A stretch of 9,492 nt of DNA from Synergistaceae bacterium (GTDB lineage Bacteria; Synergistota; Synergistia; Synergistales; Aminobacteriaceae). The notes beneath the pieces are model-generated. The model did no database searches, was not told where the DNA came from, and saw only the letters and a list, made by a program, of their open reading frames with translations. The position numbers and the translations under genes were made by a program. Positions 1-6,980 of this stretch are shown here, in pieces. The stretch's first letter is position 1. Each line of letters starts with the position of its first letter. Location of the stretch: NCBI GenBank assembly GCA_017458545.1, contig JAFTBA010000246.1, positions 1-9,492 of the forward strand, given 5' to 3'.

Positions 1-713
1 ATCCAGCTTTCTGTTGCAGGGTCAGAGGCCGACTCATTAATTACCGCTTTGTTTTCGGTGTTCGGTTTTGGCTCGATTGCTGGTCTGGATTTGATTGTCG
101 GTGTTGGCTCTACTGTCGGCTTTGGCTCTACTGTCGGTTTGGTTTCGACAGTCTGCTTTGCTTCGATTATCGTTTTGGTTTCGAGTGTTGGTTTGGTTTC
201 GACAGTTGGCTTTGTCTCGATTGGCGGTTTAACTTCGATAGTCTGCTTTGCTTCGATTATCGGTTTGGTCTCAACTGACGGTTTAACTTCAACTGTAGGC
301 TTTGTGATTTTACGGGAAGAAGGGTCAGGAATCATCCTGATGTCATGTACGAGTTTGTCTAAAGTTTCGTCCCTGCGCTCTAGCCAGTTCAAACGATGGC
401 GCATACCGAGAAGATACGATAAATTTTCAGGCTCAACGTCATCAACATCGAGGCATATTACAACCTTCTTGAACTTCACAGCATGATAGACTTCTGTTTT
501 AACGTCCTCGCTTGCGTCTGAATTATGGCTGAGAATTAACACAAACGCACGGCAGTCCTTTATTGCCGCAATAATCTCCCTGTCGTAATCGATTCCTCCC
601 ATAATATTTCTGGGAGCGTACCACGCTTCAAGATCATTCTTCTCGAGGTAATTCGCAAGGTGTACAACTAAGTCGTGTTCTTCGGTCGCATGACTCAAAA
701 ATATTTTGCTCAT
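1..713 (-). CDS. TIR-domain protein with hexapeptide-repeat tail (partial, 3' end off window)
   Basis: The reading frame is open from the start at 713 down to the left edge, 237 complete codons with no stop. Residues 1 to about 128 read as a bacterial TIR domain of the TIR_2 type. They begin MSKIFLSHATEEHD (the beta-A strand with the S-H box), continue with LEAWYAPRNIMGG (BB-loop region), and then VLILSHNS. The segment SEDVKTEVYHAV supplies a glutamate at residue 74, in the position of the catalytic Glu of NAD-hydrolysing TIRs. From about residue 138 there are 13-15 imperfect hexapeptides of the form K-P-T/I-V/I-E-T/A/P, a flexible, charged, proline-rich stalk. What follows it (a membrane anchor, a sensor or nothing) lies outside the window. 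Known family roles are NADase signalling in phage defence, or effector and scaffold functions; which applies here is not visible. No defence partner gene is visible on the plus-strand side. An in-frame TTG at 722-720 is an alternative start, better spaced from the AGGGGG ribosome site at 733-728. The TIR call is firm and the function open. Confidence 0.85.
   Translation of the reverse strand, partial: MSKIFLSHATEEHDLVVHLANYLEKNDLEAWYAPRNIMGGIDYDREIIAAIKDCRAFVLILSHNSDASEDVKTEVYHAVKFKKVVICLDVDDVEPENLSYLLGMRHRLNWLERRDETLDKLVHDIRMIPDPSSRKITKPTVEVKPSVETKPIIEAKQTIEVKPPIETKPTVETKPTLETKTIIEAKQTVETKPTVEPKPTVEPTPTIKSRPAIEPKPNTENKAVINESASDPATESW
48..302 (-). repeat. 18-bp tandem repeat array encoding K-P-x-x-E-x hexapeptides
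   Basis: Within the TIR gene, an 18-base unit (6 codons, consensus K-P-T-V-E-T) is repeated about 14 times with drift. On the plus strand it appears as recurring ggtttggtttcgacagt-like blocks. A larger unit is also visible: the 22 bases at 151-172 recur exactly at 241-262, a 90-base offset equal to five hexapeptide units. This indicates expansion by duplication of a five-unit block. The frame is kept throughout, so copy-number changes would only lengthen or shorten the protein stalk. Confidence 0.85.
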
Positions 714-727
714 AATATTCAATATTT

Positions 728-733
728 CCCCCT
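728..733 (-). promoter_or_regulatory. Ribosome binding site of the TIR gene
   Basis: The minus strand reads AGGGGG here. It lies 5 bases before an in-frame TTG (722-720) and 14 bases before the ATG (713-711). Two other genes in this window start at TTG, so the TTG start, which adds three residues, is a serious alternative. Confidence 0.5.
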
Positions 734-751
734 GAAATTTTCGATGAGTGT

Positions 752-759
752 ATTTTATA
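752..759 (-). promoter_or_regulatory. Possible -10 element of the TIR gene
   Basis: The minus strand reads TATAAAAT, which contains both TATAAA and TAAAAT. It lies about 40 bases before the TIR start. No convincing -35 hexamer sits 16-18 bases upstream (the best is TTTCCT), so the call is weak. Confidence 0.25.
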
Positions 760-792
760 TCATGAAAGTCATCAAAAGGAAAATTACTTATC

Positions 793-822
793 TCGAAAAT
801 ATAGGCAATTTTGCGGTATACT
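793..822 (+). promoter_or_regulatory. Possible promoter of the ilvA operon
   Basis: TATACT at 817-822 matches the -10 consensus at 5 of 6 positions. TCGAAA at 793-798, 18 bases upstream, matches TTGACA at 4 of 6. Transcription would begin near 829, giving a leader of about 45 bases. It lies back to back with the possible promoter of the divergent TIR gene. Confidence 0.35.
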
Positions 823-873
823 ATGAAAATATTTTTGTGAGGTGTGATTAATCATGAATGAAGAGGAAAATAA

Positions 874-2079
874 ATGCTTACGTTAGATAAAGTGTATCAT
901 GCTGCTTACGTTCTCAGGGAGTGCGCAAGAAAAACAGACCTCATCGCAGCACCGCTCCTGAGTGAAGAACATAATCTCTACCTGAAAACAGAGAACCTTC
1001 AGGTAACAGGCAGCTTCAAACTCAGAGGAGCATACTACAAAATTTCGCAGCTCAGTGATGACGAGAAAGCTAAGGGTATCGTAGCATGTTCGGCAGGGAA
1101 TCACGCTCAGGGCGTAGCTATGGCTGCTTCGCGCAAAGGTATCTCCGCTACAATCTGTATGCCCGACTCAGCTCCCGTCATGAAGGTCGAAAGCACTCGC
1201 AGACTCGGCGCAAACATTGAACTCGTTAACGGTGCTTACGATGACGCTCACGACAGGGCCGTTCAGCTGGTTGAGGAGACGGGAGCAACATTCATTCACC
1301 CGTATGATGATGACTTCGTTATAGCAGGTCAGGCAACTATAGGTCTTGAGATTCTGGATCAGCTTGAGGACGTTGAAGCCGTTATCGTTCCTATAGGGGG
1401 AGGCGGATTGATTTCGGGGATTGCGTTCGCGGTTAAATCGCTGAAACCTGACGTGAAAATTTACGGCGTTCAGGCTTCGGGCGCACCGTCAATGTATAAC
1501 TCGTTCAAGGCTCACGAACGCACAGTACTTGACAGCGTTTCGACGTTTGCTGACGGTATAGCGGTTAAGAATCCCGGTGAGAATACTTACGGGATAATTT
1601 CGCGTTACGTTGATGATATTGTCTGCGTCTCTGAGGACGAAATAGCTGCGGCAATACTCGCCTTAATCGAACGTCAGAAACTCATCGCTGAAGGCGCAGG
1701 TGCTGTACCCGTAGCTGCTGCGATGTTCCGTAAACTTCCTATTGAGGGCAAAAAGACAGTGTGCATTCTTTCGGGCGGCAATATTGACGTCAACATTCTA
1801 TCGCGCGTCATCACAAGAGGACTCATGATGACGGGACGAAACATCAACCTCACGATTGAACTTGTCGATAAACCGGGTCAGCTTCAGCAGGTCAGTGAGA
1901 TTATTGCGTCATGCGGTGCTAATGTCGTTTCTGTTTCCTACGATCACGGAGACACTAACATGGCAATAAACTCATGTTTCCTGAAAATAGCACTTGAGAC
2001 TCTTAACAGGGGTCAAATTGAAATTATCAGGCAGAAGCTCGGTGAGGCAGGTTTCAGAATAGTAACAGAAAGAGTATAA
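874..2079 (+). CDS. ilvA: Threonine dehydratase (threonine ammonia-lyase) with ACT domain
   Basis: This cytoplasmic PLP enzyme deaminates threonine to 2-oxobutanoate plus ammonia, the first committed step toward isoleucine or a catabolic step in fermentation. The 401-residue protein has the fold-type II PLP core: TGSFKLRGA with the Schiff-base lysine at residue 49, SAGNHAQG at 73-80, the phosphate-binding GGGGL at 175-179, EGAGA at 273-277 and SGGN at 300-303. A single ACT domain covers about 327-400 (INLTIELVDKPGQLQQV). The length fits the approximately 400-residue single-ACT type rather than the E. coli IlvA type of about 510 residues, so effector response cannot be inferred directly. The start at ATG 874 follows GAGG at 863-866 with 7 bases of spacing. 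It is first in the operon, and the stop lies 17 bases before the peptidase start at 2097. Whether its role is biosynthetic or catabolic is undecided, because no other ilv or tdc gene is in view. Confidence 0.92.
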   Translation: MLTLDKVYHAAYVLRECARKTDLIAAPLLSEEHNLYLKTENLQVTGSFKLRGAYYKISQLSDDEKAKGIVACSAGNHAQGVAMAASRKGISATICMPDSAPVMKVESTRRLGANIELVNGAYDDAHDRAVQLVEETGATFIHPYDDDFVIAGQATIGLEILDQLEDVEAVIVPIGGGGLISGIAFAVKSLKPDVKIYGVQASGAPSMYNSFKAHERTVLDSVSTFADGIAVKNPGENTYGIISRYVDDIVCVSEDEIAAAILALIERQKLIAEGAGAVPVAAAMFRKLPIEGKKTVCILSGGNIDVNILSRVITRGLMMTGRNINLTIELVDKPGQLQQVSEIIASCGANVVSVSYDHGDTNMAINSCFLKIALETLNRGQIEIIRQKLGEAGFRIVTERV

Positions 2080-2080
2080 A

Positions 2081-2086
2081 AGGGGG
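2081..2086 (+). promoter_or_regulatory. Ribosome binding site deciding a TTG start at 2097
   Basis: AGGGGG lies only 1 base before TTG 2088 but 10 bases before the in-frame TTG at 2097. The second start is therefore favoured, and it also gives a compact signal peptide. Confidence 0.6.
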
Positions 2087-2096
2087 ATTGATTAAT

Positions 2097-3638
2097 TTGC
2101 ACAAATTAAGTAAAAAGTTGAAGACTCTGACGGGAATATTATTGTTTACGGTTTTTATAGGTACGGGACATGCTGCTAAATGGAAGGAGCTTGTTTTCAC
2201 CGATGATGTGAGTTTAGGAATGGCTGAACTTGACCGTTACTGTATGACTCATGATTTCACTGCTAAGGATGTTTTTTGGGCTAACAACATTGAGAGCGCG
2301 GACATAAAACCTGGGCAGTCGCTTTATCTTCCTGCGAATCATGCCGACCTCTTAGCCATTTGGCAGAACAGAGGCGCATGGCAGCCCACAGCCCTCGTTC
2401 CGGTAACCAGTGCCGCCGCAGCTAAACGCGCAGTACAGTCAGAACCGAAACCCGAACCTAAACCGACTCCTAAACCTGCGCCTATTGAAACCGTAACCGT
2501 TCCTCCTGCACCTATCGTTATGCCTGAAGTTAAGGTTAAGACTGAGGAGACTCCCATTGATGATAAGACCGAAGAGGAGCTTATCGCTCAGTTAAGGGAG
2601 GAAGTTAAAACTGACGAGAGGAATTTACCGCCTGAACCTGAAACACAGAACAGCGATACTGTTACGGTTACTGATGATGAGAAACTGAATGCTGAAGCTG
2701 AGACAGAGACGTTACCCGAACCGAAGCAGGAACTTAAAGCTGAAGAGGCTGAACCCGTTAAACCCGAAAGAGTTGAGACGGCCAAGACCGAAACGATAAT
2801 TCCCGAAATTAAACCGAAGTCAAAAGCCAAATCGCTTACCATTCCGACGGCAGCACCTAAGGTTTCAAAACGTGATGAGACCCCTCAGAGAGTTATTGCC
2901 GACACAGCAAGACCCGATAAAATTCTCACGGGCAAGCAGAGAAAATCAGCAAAGAATGAACTTGCGAGCCTTAACGATCCTATTATCATTCTTTCGCCTA
3001 ACGGAGACCCTTCAAAAGGCCCTATGAGACTCGTAATTTCGGGCGATAAAGTTGAAGTTGTGCAGTTACCCAAGAACGCAGCCCCTAAGAGACCGAGCAT
3101 TGCAGACCTTAACAGTTCATTCGGCGTTAATCCGAGCTACCTTCCTCATTACAACTTAACGCCTAAACCCAGAAAAGATCCCTTTGTTTTCAACATGAAA
3201 AACATGGGTAATCTCACGGGAAAAATGTTATGGCCTGTTGACGGCAAAATCTCATCGCCATTCGGTAAATGGAGAGGCAGTCACAAACATCAGGGTATAG
3301 ATATTCCCATGCCTTCAGGCACTCCCATAAGGGCTGCCCGTAACGGTATAGTTTCGCGCACAGGCAACAACTCTACTATGGGTTTCAGGGGTTACGGTAA
3401 TTTTGTCCTGATGGATCACGGCGACGGTATTCAAACGTTCTACGCGCATTGCCTGAGCGTTGCTGTTATTGAGGGCCAGAGGATAATGCAGGGACAGGTT
3501 ATCGGCTATGTCGGAAGCACAGGGCGTTCAACGGCTAATCACCTTCATTTCGAGGTCAGAGTCAACAACACTAAGGTAGACCCTGTACCCTATATGGCAG
3601 GGAATACACATTTTGCGTCAACAAAACAGGTAAAGTAA
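2097..3638 (+). CDS. Secreted LysM-like / M23 (LytM-type) peptidoglycan endopeptidase
   Basis: The 513-residue exported protein is predicted to cut peptide cross-links in peptidoglycan, or to act as an activator of cell-wall hydrolases. A signal peptide spans residues 1-26 (lysine-rich start, hydrophobic core, GHA cut site). A degenerate LysM-like wall-binding module at about 27-82 includes KDVFWANNIESADIKPGQSLYLP-type residues. A long low-complexity Pro/Glu/Lys/Thr linker covers about 105-290. The C-terminal M23 domain (about 376-500) has all the metal and catalytic residues: H398 and D402 in HQGID, H451 in YAH, and H482 and H484 in HLHFE. So it is probably an active zinc enzyme rather than a degenerate EnvC/NlpD-type activator. 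The TTG start at 2097 is chosen from ribosome-site spacing; TTG at 2088 would add three residues. It lies between ilvA and glyQ with short gaps (17 and 24 bases), so it is likely co-transcribed with them. Confidence 0.88.
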   Translation: MHKLSKKLKTLTGILLFTVFIGTGHAAKWKELVFTDDVSLGMAELDRYCMTHDFTAKDVFWANNIESADIKPGQSLYLPANHADLLAIWQNRGAWQPTALVPVTSAAAAKRAVQSEPKPEPKPTPKPAPIETVTVPPAPIVMPEVKVKTEETPIDDKTEEELIAQLREEVKTDERNLPPEPETQNSDTVTVTDDEKLNAEAETETLPEPKQELKAEEAEPVKPERVETAKTETIIPEIKPKSKAKSLTIPTAAPKVSKRDETPQRVIADTARPDKILTGKQRKSAKNELASLNDPIIILSPNGDPSKGPMRLVISGDKVEVVQLPKNAAPKRPSIADLNSSFGVNPSYLPHYNLTPKPRKDPFVFNMKNMGNLTGKMLWPVDGKISSPFGKWRGSHKHQGIDIPMPSGTPIRAARNGIVSRTGNNSTMGFRGYGNFVLMDHGDGIQTFYAHCLSVAVIEGQRIMQGQVIGYVGSTGRSTANHLHFEVRVNNTKVDPVPYMAGNTHFASTKQVK

Positions 3639-3644
3639 AAACAG

Positions 3645-3651
3645 AAAGGAG
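3645..3651 (+). promoter_or_regulatory. Ribosome binding site supporting the TTG start of glyQ
   Basis: AAAGGAG lies 11 bases before TTG 3663. No ATG gives a family-like N-terminus here, so the TTG start is well supported. Confidence 0.65.
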
Positions 3652-3662
3652 CAAATTATAAC

Positions 3663-4565
3663 TTGAACTTTCAGGAAATATATTTCAGGCTGGAAAATTT
3701 CTGGTCACGTCAGGGCTGTGTTATTCAGCAGCCTTATGATATTGAGGTCGGTGCAGGAACTATGAATCCTGCTACTGCTCTCAGGGTTTTAGGGCCTGAG
3801 CCTTGGAGGGTAGCGTATGTTGAACCTTCGAGGCGGCCTTCAGACGGCCGTTACGGGAAGAATCCTAACCGTCTTCAGCATTACTATCAGTATCAGGTCA
3901 TCATTAAACCTGCTCCTGCAAACATTCAGGAACTCTATATAGAGAGTCTCGCCAGTCTTGGTATTAATCCCGATGAGCATGACATTAGATTTGTTGAGGA
4001 CGACTGGGAGAATCCTTCGACAGGAGCATGGGGTTTAGGCTGGGAAGTATGGCTTGACGGAATGGAGATTACACAGTTCACTTACTTCCAGCAGCTTGGC
4101 GGTATCGATATGGAGAACGTTCCTGCTGAAATAACTTACGGTATTGAGCGAATAGCAATGTACGTTCAGAAAGCCGACAGTGTTTATGATTTGAACTGGG
4201 CCGGGAAAGCTACTTACGGCGATGTATATTTACAGAACGAAATAGAACAGTCCCATTATAATTTTGAGATTGCCGACACTGATATGCTGTTCAAACTTTT
4301 CAATATGTATGAGAAAGAGGCAGGCAGAATACTTGATGCAGGGTATGTACTTCCTGCTTATGATTACGTCCTCAAGAGTTCGCATACGTTTAACCTTCTT
4401 GACGCAAGGAACGCTATAAGCGTTACGGAAAGAACGGGATATATTTCGAGGGTGAGGGCATTGGCATGCAGGTGCGCTGAGGCTTACAGGAAACAGCGCG
4501 AGGAAATGGGCTTCCCCTTAATGGAGAAGTTCGTGAACGTGACAGGTAATTTCTTTGAAGATTAA
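3663..4565 (+). CDS. glyQ: Glycyl-tRNA synthetase alpha subunit
   Basis: This is the class II aminoacyl-tRNA synthetase alpha chain, which binds glycine and ATP and makes glycyl-adenylate within an alpha2beta2 enzyme. The 300 residues follow the family almost end to end: SRQGCVIQQPYDIEVGAGT near residues 15-33, LGPEPWRVAYVEPSRRP at 43-59, DGRYGKNPNRLQHYYQYQV at 61-79, ENPSTGAWGLGWEVWLDGM at 116-134, ITYGIERIAMYVQ at 157-169 and FNLLDARNAISVTER at 243-257. Length equals the usual figure of about 290-300. The start codon is TTG 3663, since translation from there gives the expected short lead into the first helix. The stop lies 15 bases before the glyS ATG, so the two subunits are translated from one message. 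Presence of the two-gene form, rather than the single-chain GlyS of other bacteria, is consistent with Synergistota but not specific to it. Confidence 0.97.
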   Translation: MNFQEIYFRLENFWSRQGCVIQQPYDIEVGAGTMNPATALRVLGPEPWRVAYVEPSRRPSDGRYGKNPNRLQHYYQYQVIIKPAPANIQELYIESLASLGINPDEHDIRFVEDDWENPSTGAWGLGWEVWLDGMEITQFTYFQQLGGIDMENVPAEITYGIERIAMYVQKADSVYDLNWAGKATYGDVYLQNEIEQSHYNFEIADTDMLFKLFNMYEKEAGRILDAGYVLPAYDYVLKSSHTFNLLDARNAISVTERTGYISRVRALACRCAEAYRKQREEMGFPLMEKFVNVTGNFFED

Positions 4566-4571
4566 GAGGTG
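4564..4571 (+). promoter_or_regulatory. Ribosome binding site placing the glyS start at ATG 4581
   Basis: AAGAGGTG overlaps the glyQ stop region and lies 9 bases before ATG 4581. The in-frame GTG at 4569 lies inside this site and is rejected as the start. Confidence 0.75.
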
Positions 4572-4580
4572 AATTTTAAC

Positions 4581-6659
4581 ATGGCCATAAAAAATGTATT
4601 ACTCGAAATCGGAACTGAAGAAATACCGTCAAGATTCATACCCGATTCGCTCGCAAGTCTCAGGAAAAATGCAGAGATATTATTCACGTCAGGCCGTTTG
4701 ACTTTCAGGGACATTAAGACTTACGCGACACCGCGCAGACTTGTTTTAATAGTTACGGGGGTCAGCGATTCACAGACTGAACAGATAGATTTGCTTAAAG
4801 GCCCTCCCGTATCGGCAGCTTATGACGATAACGATCAGCCCACCAAAGCAGCCGAAGGTTTTGCCAAAAGCAAGGGCATCAGTGTAGACGAACTCAAAAT
4901 CAGGGAGATTAACGGCGTAAAGTATATAGCAGCTGAGATAAAACAGGAGAGTAAACCTGCGCTTGATGTTCTCCCCGAAATAATGAAGGGTTTAATTTCT
5001 GGCTTAACTTTCCCTAAAAGCATGTACTGGGACAGAACAGGAGTCAGATTCGCAAGACCGGTAAGATGGATTGTAGCAATGGCTGACAATGTGATTATAC
5101 CGTTTGAGTTCGGAGGGGTTAATTCAGGGCGCAGGACAACGGGACACCGTTTCATGGGTCATAAGGTGATTGATATTGCTGACGCTTCGGAATTTCTTGA
5201 CGTGCTTTACGACAACAATGTTATTCTGGATCAGGAGAAGAGACTCCAGAAGATGAAGACGGCAATCGCTAATCTTCAGAAAGACCTTGAAGGGAATTTA
5301 GAGGTTGAGATGGACGCTGCAATACTTGAAGAGAATCTCTATCTTGTTGAATATCCCGTACCGTTTGCAGGTTCATTCGACAAACGTTATCTTGAGATAC
5401 CCGAAGAAGTTTTGACGACATCGATGAAGAAAAACCAGAAGTATTTAGCCGTGAGAAACCGCGATAAGGGCGGAAAACTTGCGAATTATTTTGTTGGTGT
5501 CAGCAACAATCTTGTTCCCGATATGGGAGTAATCCGCGAAGGAAACGAGAGGGTGTTAAGGGCAAGACTTGAGGACGCAGCATTTTTCTGGGAAGAGGAC
5601 AGGAAGATACCTTTAGCTTCATACGTTGACCGCCTCAAAAATGTAACGTATCAGGAAAAATTAGGCAGTGTATACGACAAAGTTATGCTCACCCGTAAAC
5701 TTGCACTCTGGTTCTGCGAACGTTACGGAATGGGTGATATTGCTTCACTTGTTGACAGGGCGGCATACCTGTCGAAAGCCGATTTGGTTACGTCAATGGT
5801 CTTCGAGTTCACGGACTTACAGGGAGTAATGGGACGCGAATACGCTAAAAGCGGCGGAGAAGACCCTCGTGTTGCGCTTGCGCTTTACGAACAGTATCTG
5901 CCTCTTACAGCAGCAGGAAAGACTCCTACTGATGACGTAGGTGCAGTGCTTGGACTCGCCGAGAGGGTACACGTAATAACTGCCTGCCATAAAGCCGGGC
6001 TTGAGGCAACCAGTTCGCAGGACCCTTACGGATTGAGGAGGGCAGCGAGGTGTATAAACGAGATACTTTTTGCGAGGGGCTATAACTTTGACATTAACGA
6101 GGCCGTAACTGAGTCATGCAGGATTAACGAAGTCGATGATGAAATGAAGTCAAAAATTCTTGAGTTCATGAGGCAGAGATTACAGGCACAGTTAAGGGAG
6201 AAGGGTTACGATGCCGAACTCGTTAATCTTGGGATAGCTGCTGTCGGTAATGTACCTTATCAGGCCGTGAAACTGATAGAGACACTTAATCAGGTGAAGA
6301 ACGAAGAATGGTTTACGGGTCTGAGTGCTTCAGCATTGAGGGTGAAGAACATTCTGCAGAAGAATGCCAAACATGTTTCGGACGCTGAGCCCGACGAGTC
6401 ATTAATGAGCATTGAGGCCGAAAAGAATCTTTATGCCGAAGTGATGAGGGTAGCCGAACCTGTGCGTGAGGCAGTGAACGCTTATGACTGGGAAGGTCTT
6501 GCGAGAATGCTTGCTGAACTGTCGCCTGTTGTCGCTAAATTTTTTGACGATGTTATGGTTATGGACAAGGATGATGCTGTGAGGGATAACAGGCTTGCGC
6601 TTCTGAGGGAGTGCAATAAATTATTCCTTGAGGCCGGAGATTTGAGCGTACTTTCGTAG
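4581..6659 (+). CDS. glyS: Glycyl-tRNA synthetase beta subunit
   Basis: This is the beta chain of the alpha2beta2 glycyl-tRNA synthetase, responsible for tRNA-Gly recognition. The 692 residues are close to the usual length of about 690. Visible family segments, in order, are: LLEIGTEEIPSRFI at the N-terminus, PRRLVLIVTG, RPVRWIVAM near 159-167, ENLYLVEYPVPFAGSFD near 251-267, TTSMKKNQKYL near 279-289, ERVLRARLEDAAFFWEED near 323-340, KADLVTSMVFEFTDLQGVMG near 399-418 (HD-domain region) and QDPYGLRRAARC near 480-491. A helical DALR-like anticodon-binding region covers the last 110 or so residues. No frameshift or missing block is seen. The ATG at 4581 is preferred over GTG 4569. It is the last gene of the operon, followed 38 bases later by a strong terminator hairpin. 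Confidence 0.97.
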   Translation: MAIKNVLLEIGTEEIPSRFIPDSLASLRKNAEILFTSGRLTFRDIKTYATPRRLVLIVTGVSDSQTEQIDLLKGPPVSAAYDDNDQPTKAAEGFAKSKGISVDELKIREINGVKYIAAEIKQESKPALDVLPEIMKGLISGLTFPKSMYWDRTGVRFARPVRWIVAMADNVIIPFEFGGVNSGRRTTGHRFMGHKVIDIADASEFLDVLYDNNVILDQEKRLQKMKTAIANLQKDLEGNLEVEMDAAILEENLYLVEYPVPFAGSFDKRYLEIPEEVLTTSMKKNQKYLAVRNRDKGGKLANYFVGVSNNLVPDMGVIREGNERVLRARLEDAAFFWEEDRKIPLASYVDRLKNVTYQEKLGSVYDKVMLTRKLALWFCERYGMGDIASLVDRAAYLSKADLVTSMVFEFTDLQGVMGREYAKSGGEDPRVALALYEQYLPLTAAGKTPTDDVGAVLGLAERVHVITACHKAGLEATSSQDPYGLRRAARCINEILFARGYNFDINEAVTESCRINEVDDEMKSKILEFMRQRLQAQLREKGYDAELVNLGIAAVGNVPYQAVKLIETLNQVKNEEWFTGLSASALRVKNILQKNAKHVSDAEPDESLMSIEAEKNLYAEVMRVAEPVREAVNAYDWEGLARMLAELSPVVAKFFDDVMVMDKDDAVRDNRLALLRECNKLFLEAGDLSVLS

Positions 6660-6697
6660 TATCTACGGGTAATATTTGAAGGTTGAATCGGAAATTG

Positions 6698-6730
6698 AAG
6701 CTCCTCTCTGAGAAACGGGAGGAGCTTTTT
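6698..6730 (+). terminator. Rho-independent terminator of the ilvA-M23-glyQS operon
   Basis: The stem runs 6698-6708 with 6717-6727 (AAGCTCCTCTC pairing with GGGAGGAGCTT, one G-U pair) around an 8-base loop. It is followed by a T run to 6730. It lies directly upstream of the tRNA promoter and separates the two units. Confidence 0.9.
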
Positions 6731-6733
6731 GTA

Positions 6734-6761
6734 TTGACAAAACGTGAGTTGGAGATATAAT
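6734..6761 (+). promoter_or_regulatory. Consensus sigma-70-type promoter of the tRNA cluster
   Basis: TTGACA at 6734-6739 and TATAAT at 6756-6761 are both perfect matches, with a 16-base spacer. The predicted transcription start is near 6768, about 17 bases before tRNA-Pro. This is the strongest promoter in the window, as expected for stable RNA. Confidence 0.9.
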
Positions 6762-6784
6762 AATCATTCGTGAAATGCGAACAG

Positions 6785-6862
6785 CGGGGCGTAGCGCAGT
6801 CTGGTTAGCGCACCTGCTTTGGGAGCAGGGGGTCGGAAGTCCGAATCTTCTCGCCCCGACCA
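6785..6862 (+). tRNA. tRNA-Pro (anticodon UGG)
   Basis: Acceptor 6785-6791 pairs with 6852-6858 (CGGGGCG/CGCCCCG), followed by A73 and encoded CCA at 6860-6862. The anticodon loop TTTGGGA has UGG at 6820-6822 on a perfect CCTGC/GCAGG stem. The D-stem GCGC pairs fully. The T-loop reads TCCGAAT, so position 55, nearly always U (pseudouridine), is C at 6841. The T-stem GGAAG/CTTCT is intact with one G-U pair. Confidence 0.93.
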
Positions 6863-6882
6863 GAGTGACAATGAAAAAGTAT

Positions 6883-6959
6883 GCGGGAATAGCTCAGTTG
6901 GCTAGAGCGATGGCCTTCCAAGCCGTAGGTCGCGGGTTCGAATCCCGTTTCCCGCTCCA
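6883..6959 (+). tRNA. tRNA-Gly (anticodon UCC)
   Basis: Acceptor GCGGGAA (6883-6889) pairs with TTCCCGC (6949-6955), then T73 and encoded CCA to 6959. The anticodon loop CTTCCAA gives UCC at 6917-6919. The T-loop is canonical TTCGAAT. It lies about 220 bases after glyS, the gene for its own synthetase. Confidence 0.95.
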
Positions 6960-6980
6960 GAAGTGCAACAAGGTAACTAC

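Noticed and set aside
49..486. Plus-strand ORF of 145 codons with a VSTVGF-like repeat
   Set aside because: It is the antisense reading of the TIR gene's repeat tail. The repeats come from the minus-strand hexapeptides, there is no ribosome site, and the minus frame encodes a recognisable domain.
2339..3100. Three minus-strand ORFs inside the M23 peptidase gene
   Set aside because: They are shadows of the low-complexity linker codons. The plus frame has a signal peptide, a LysM-like module and a complete M23 domain.
4569..4580. GTG 4569 as the glyS start
   Set aside because: It overlaps the ribosome binding site AAGAGGTG itself. ATG 4581 has 9-base spacing and gives the family-like N-terminus.
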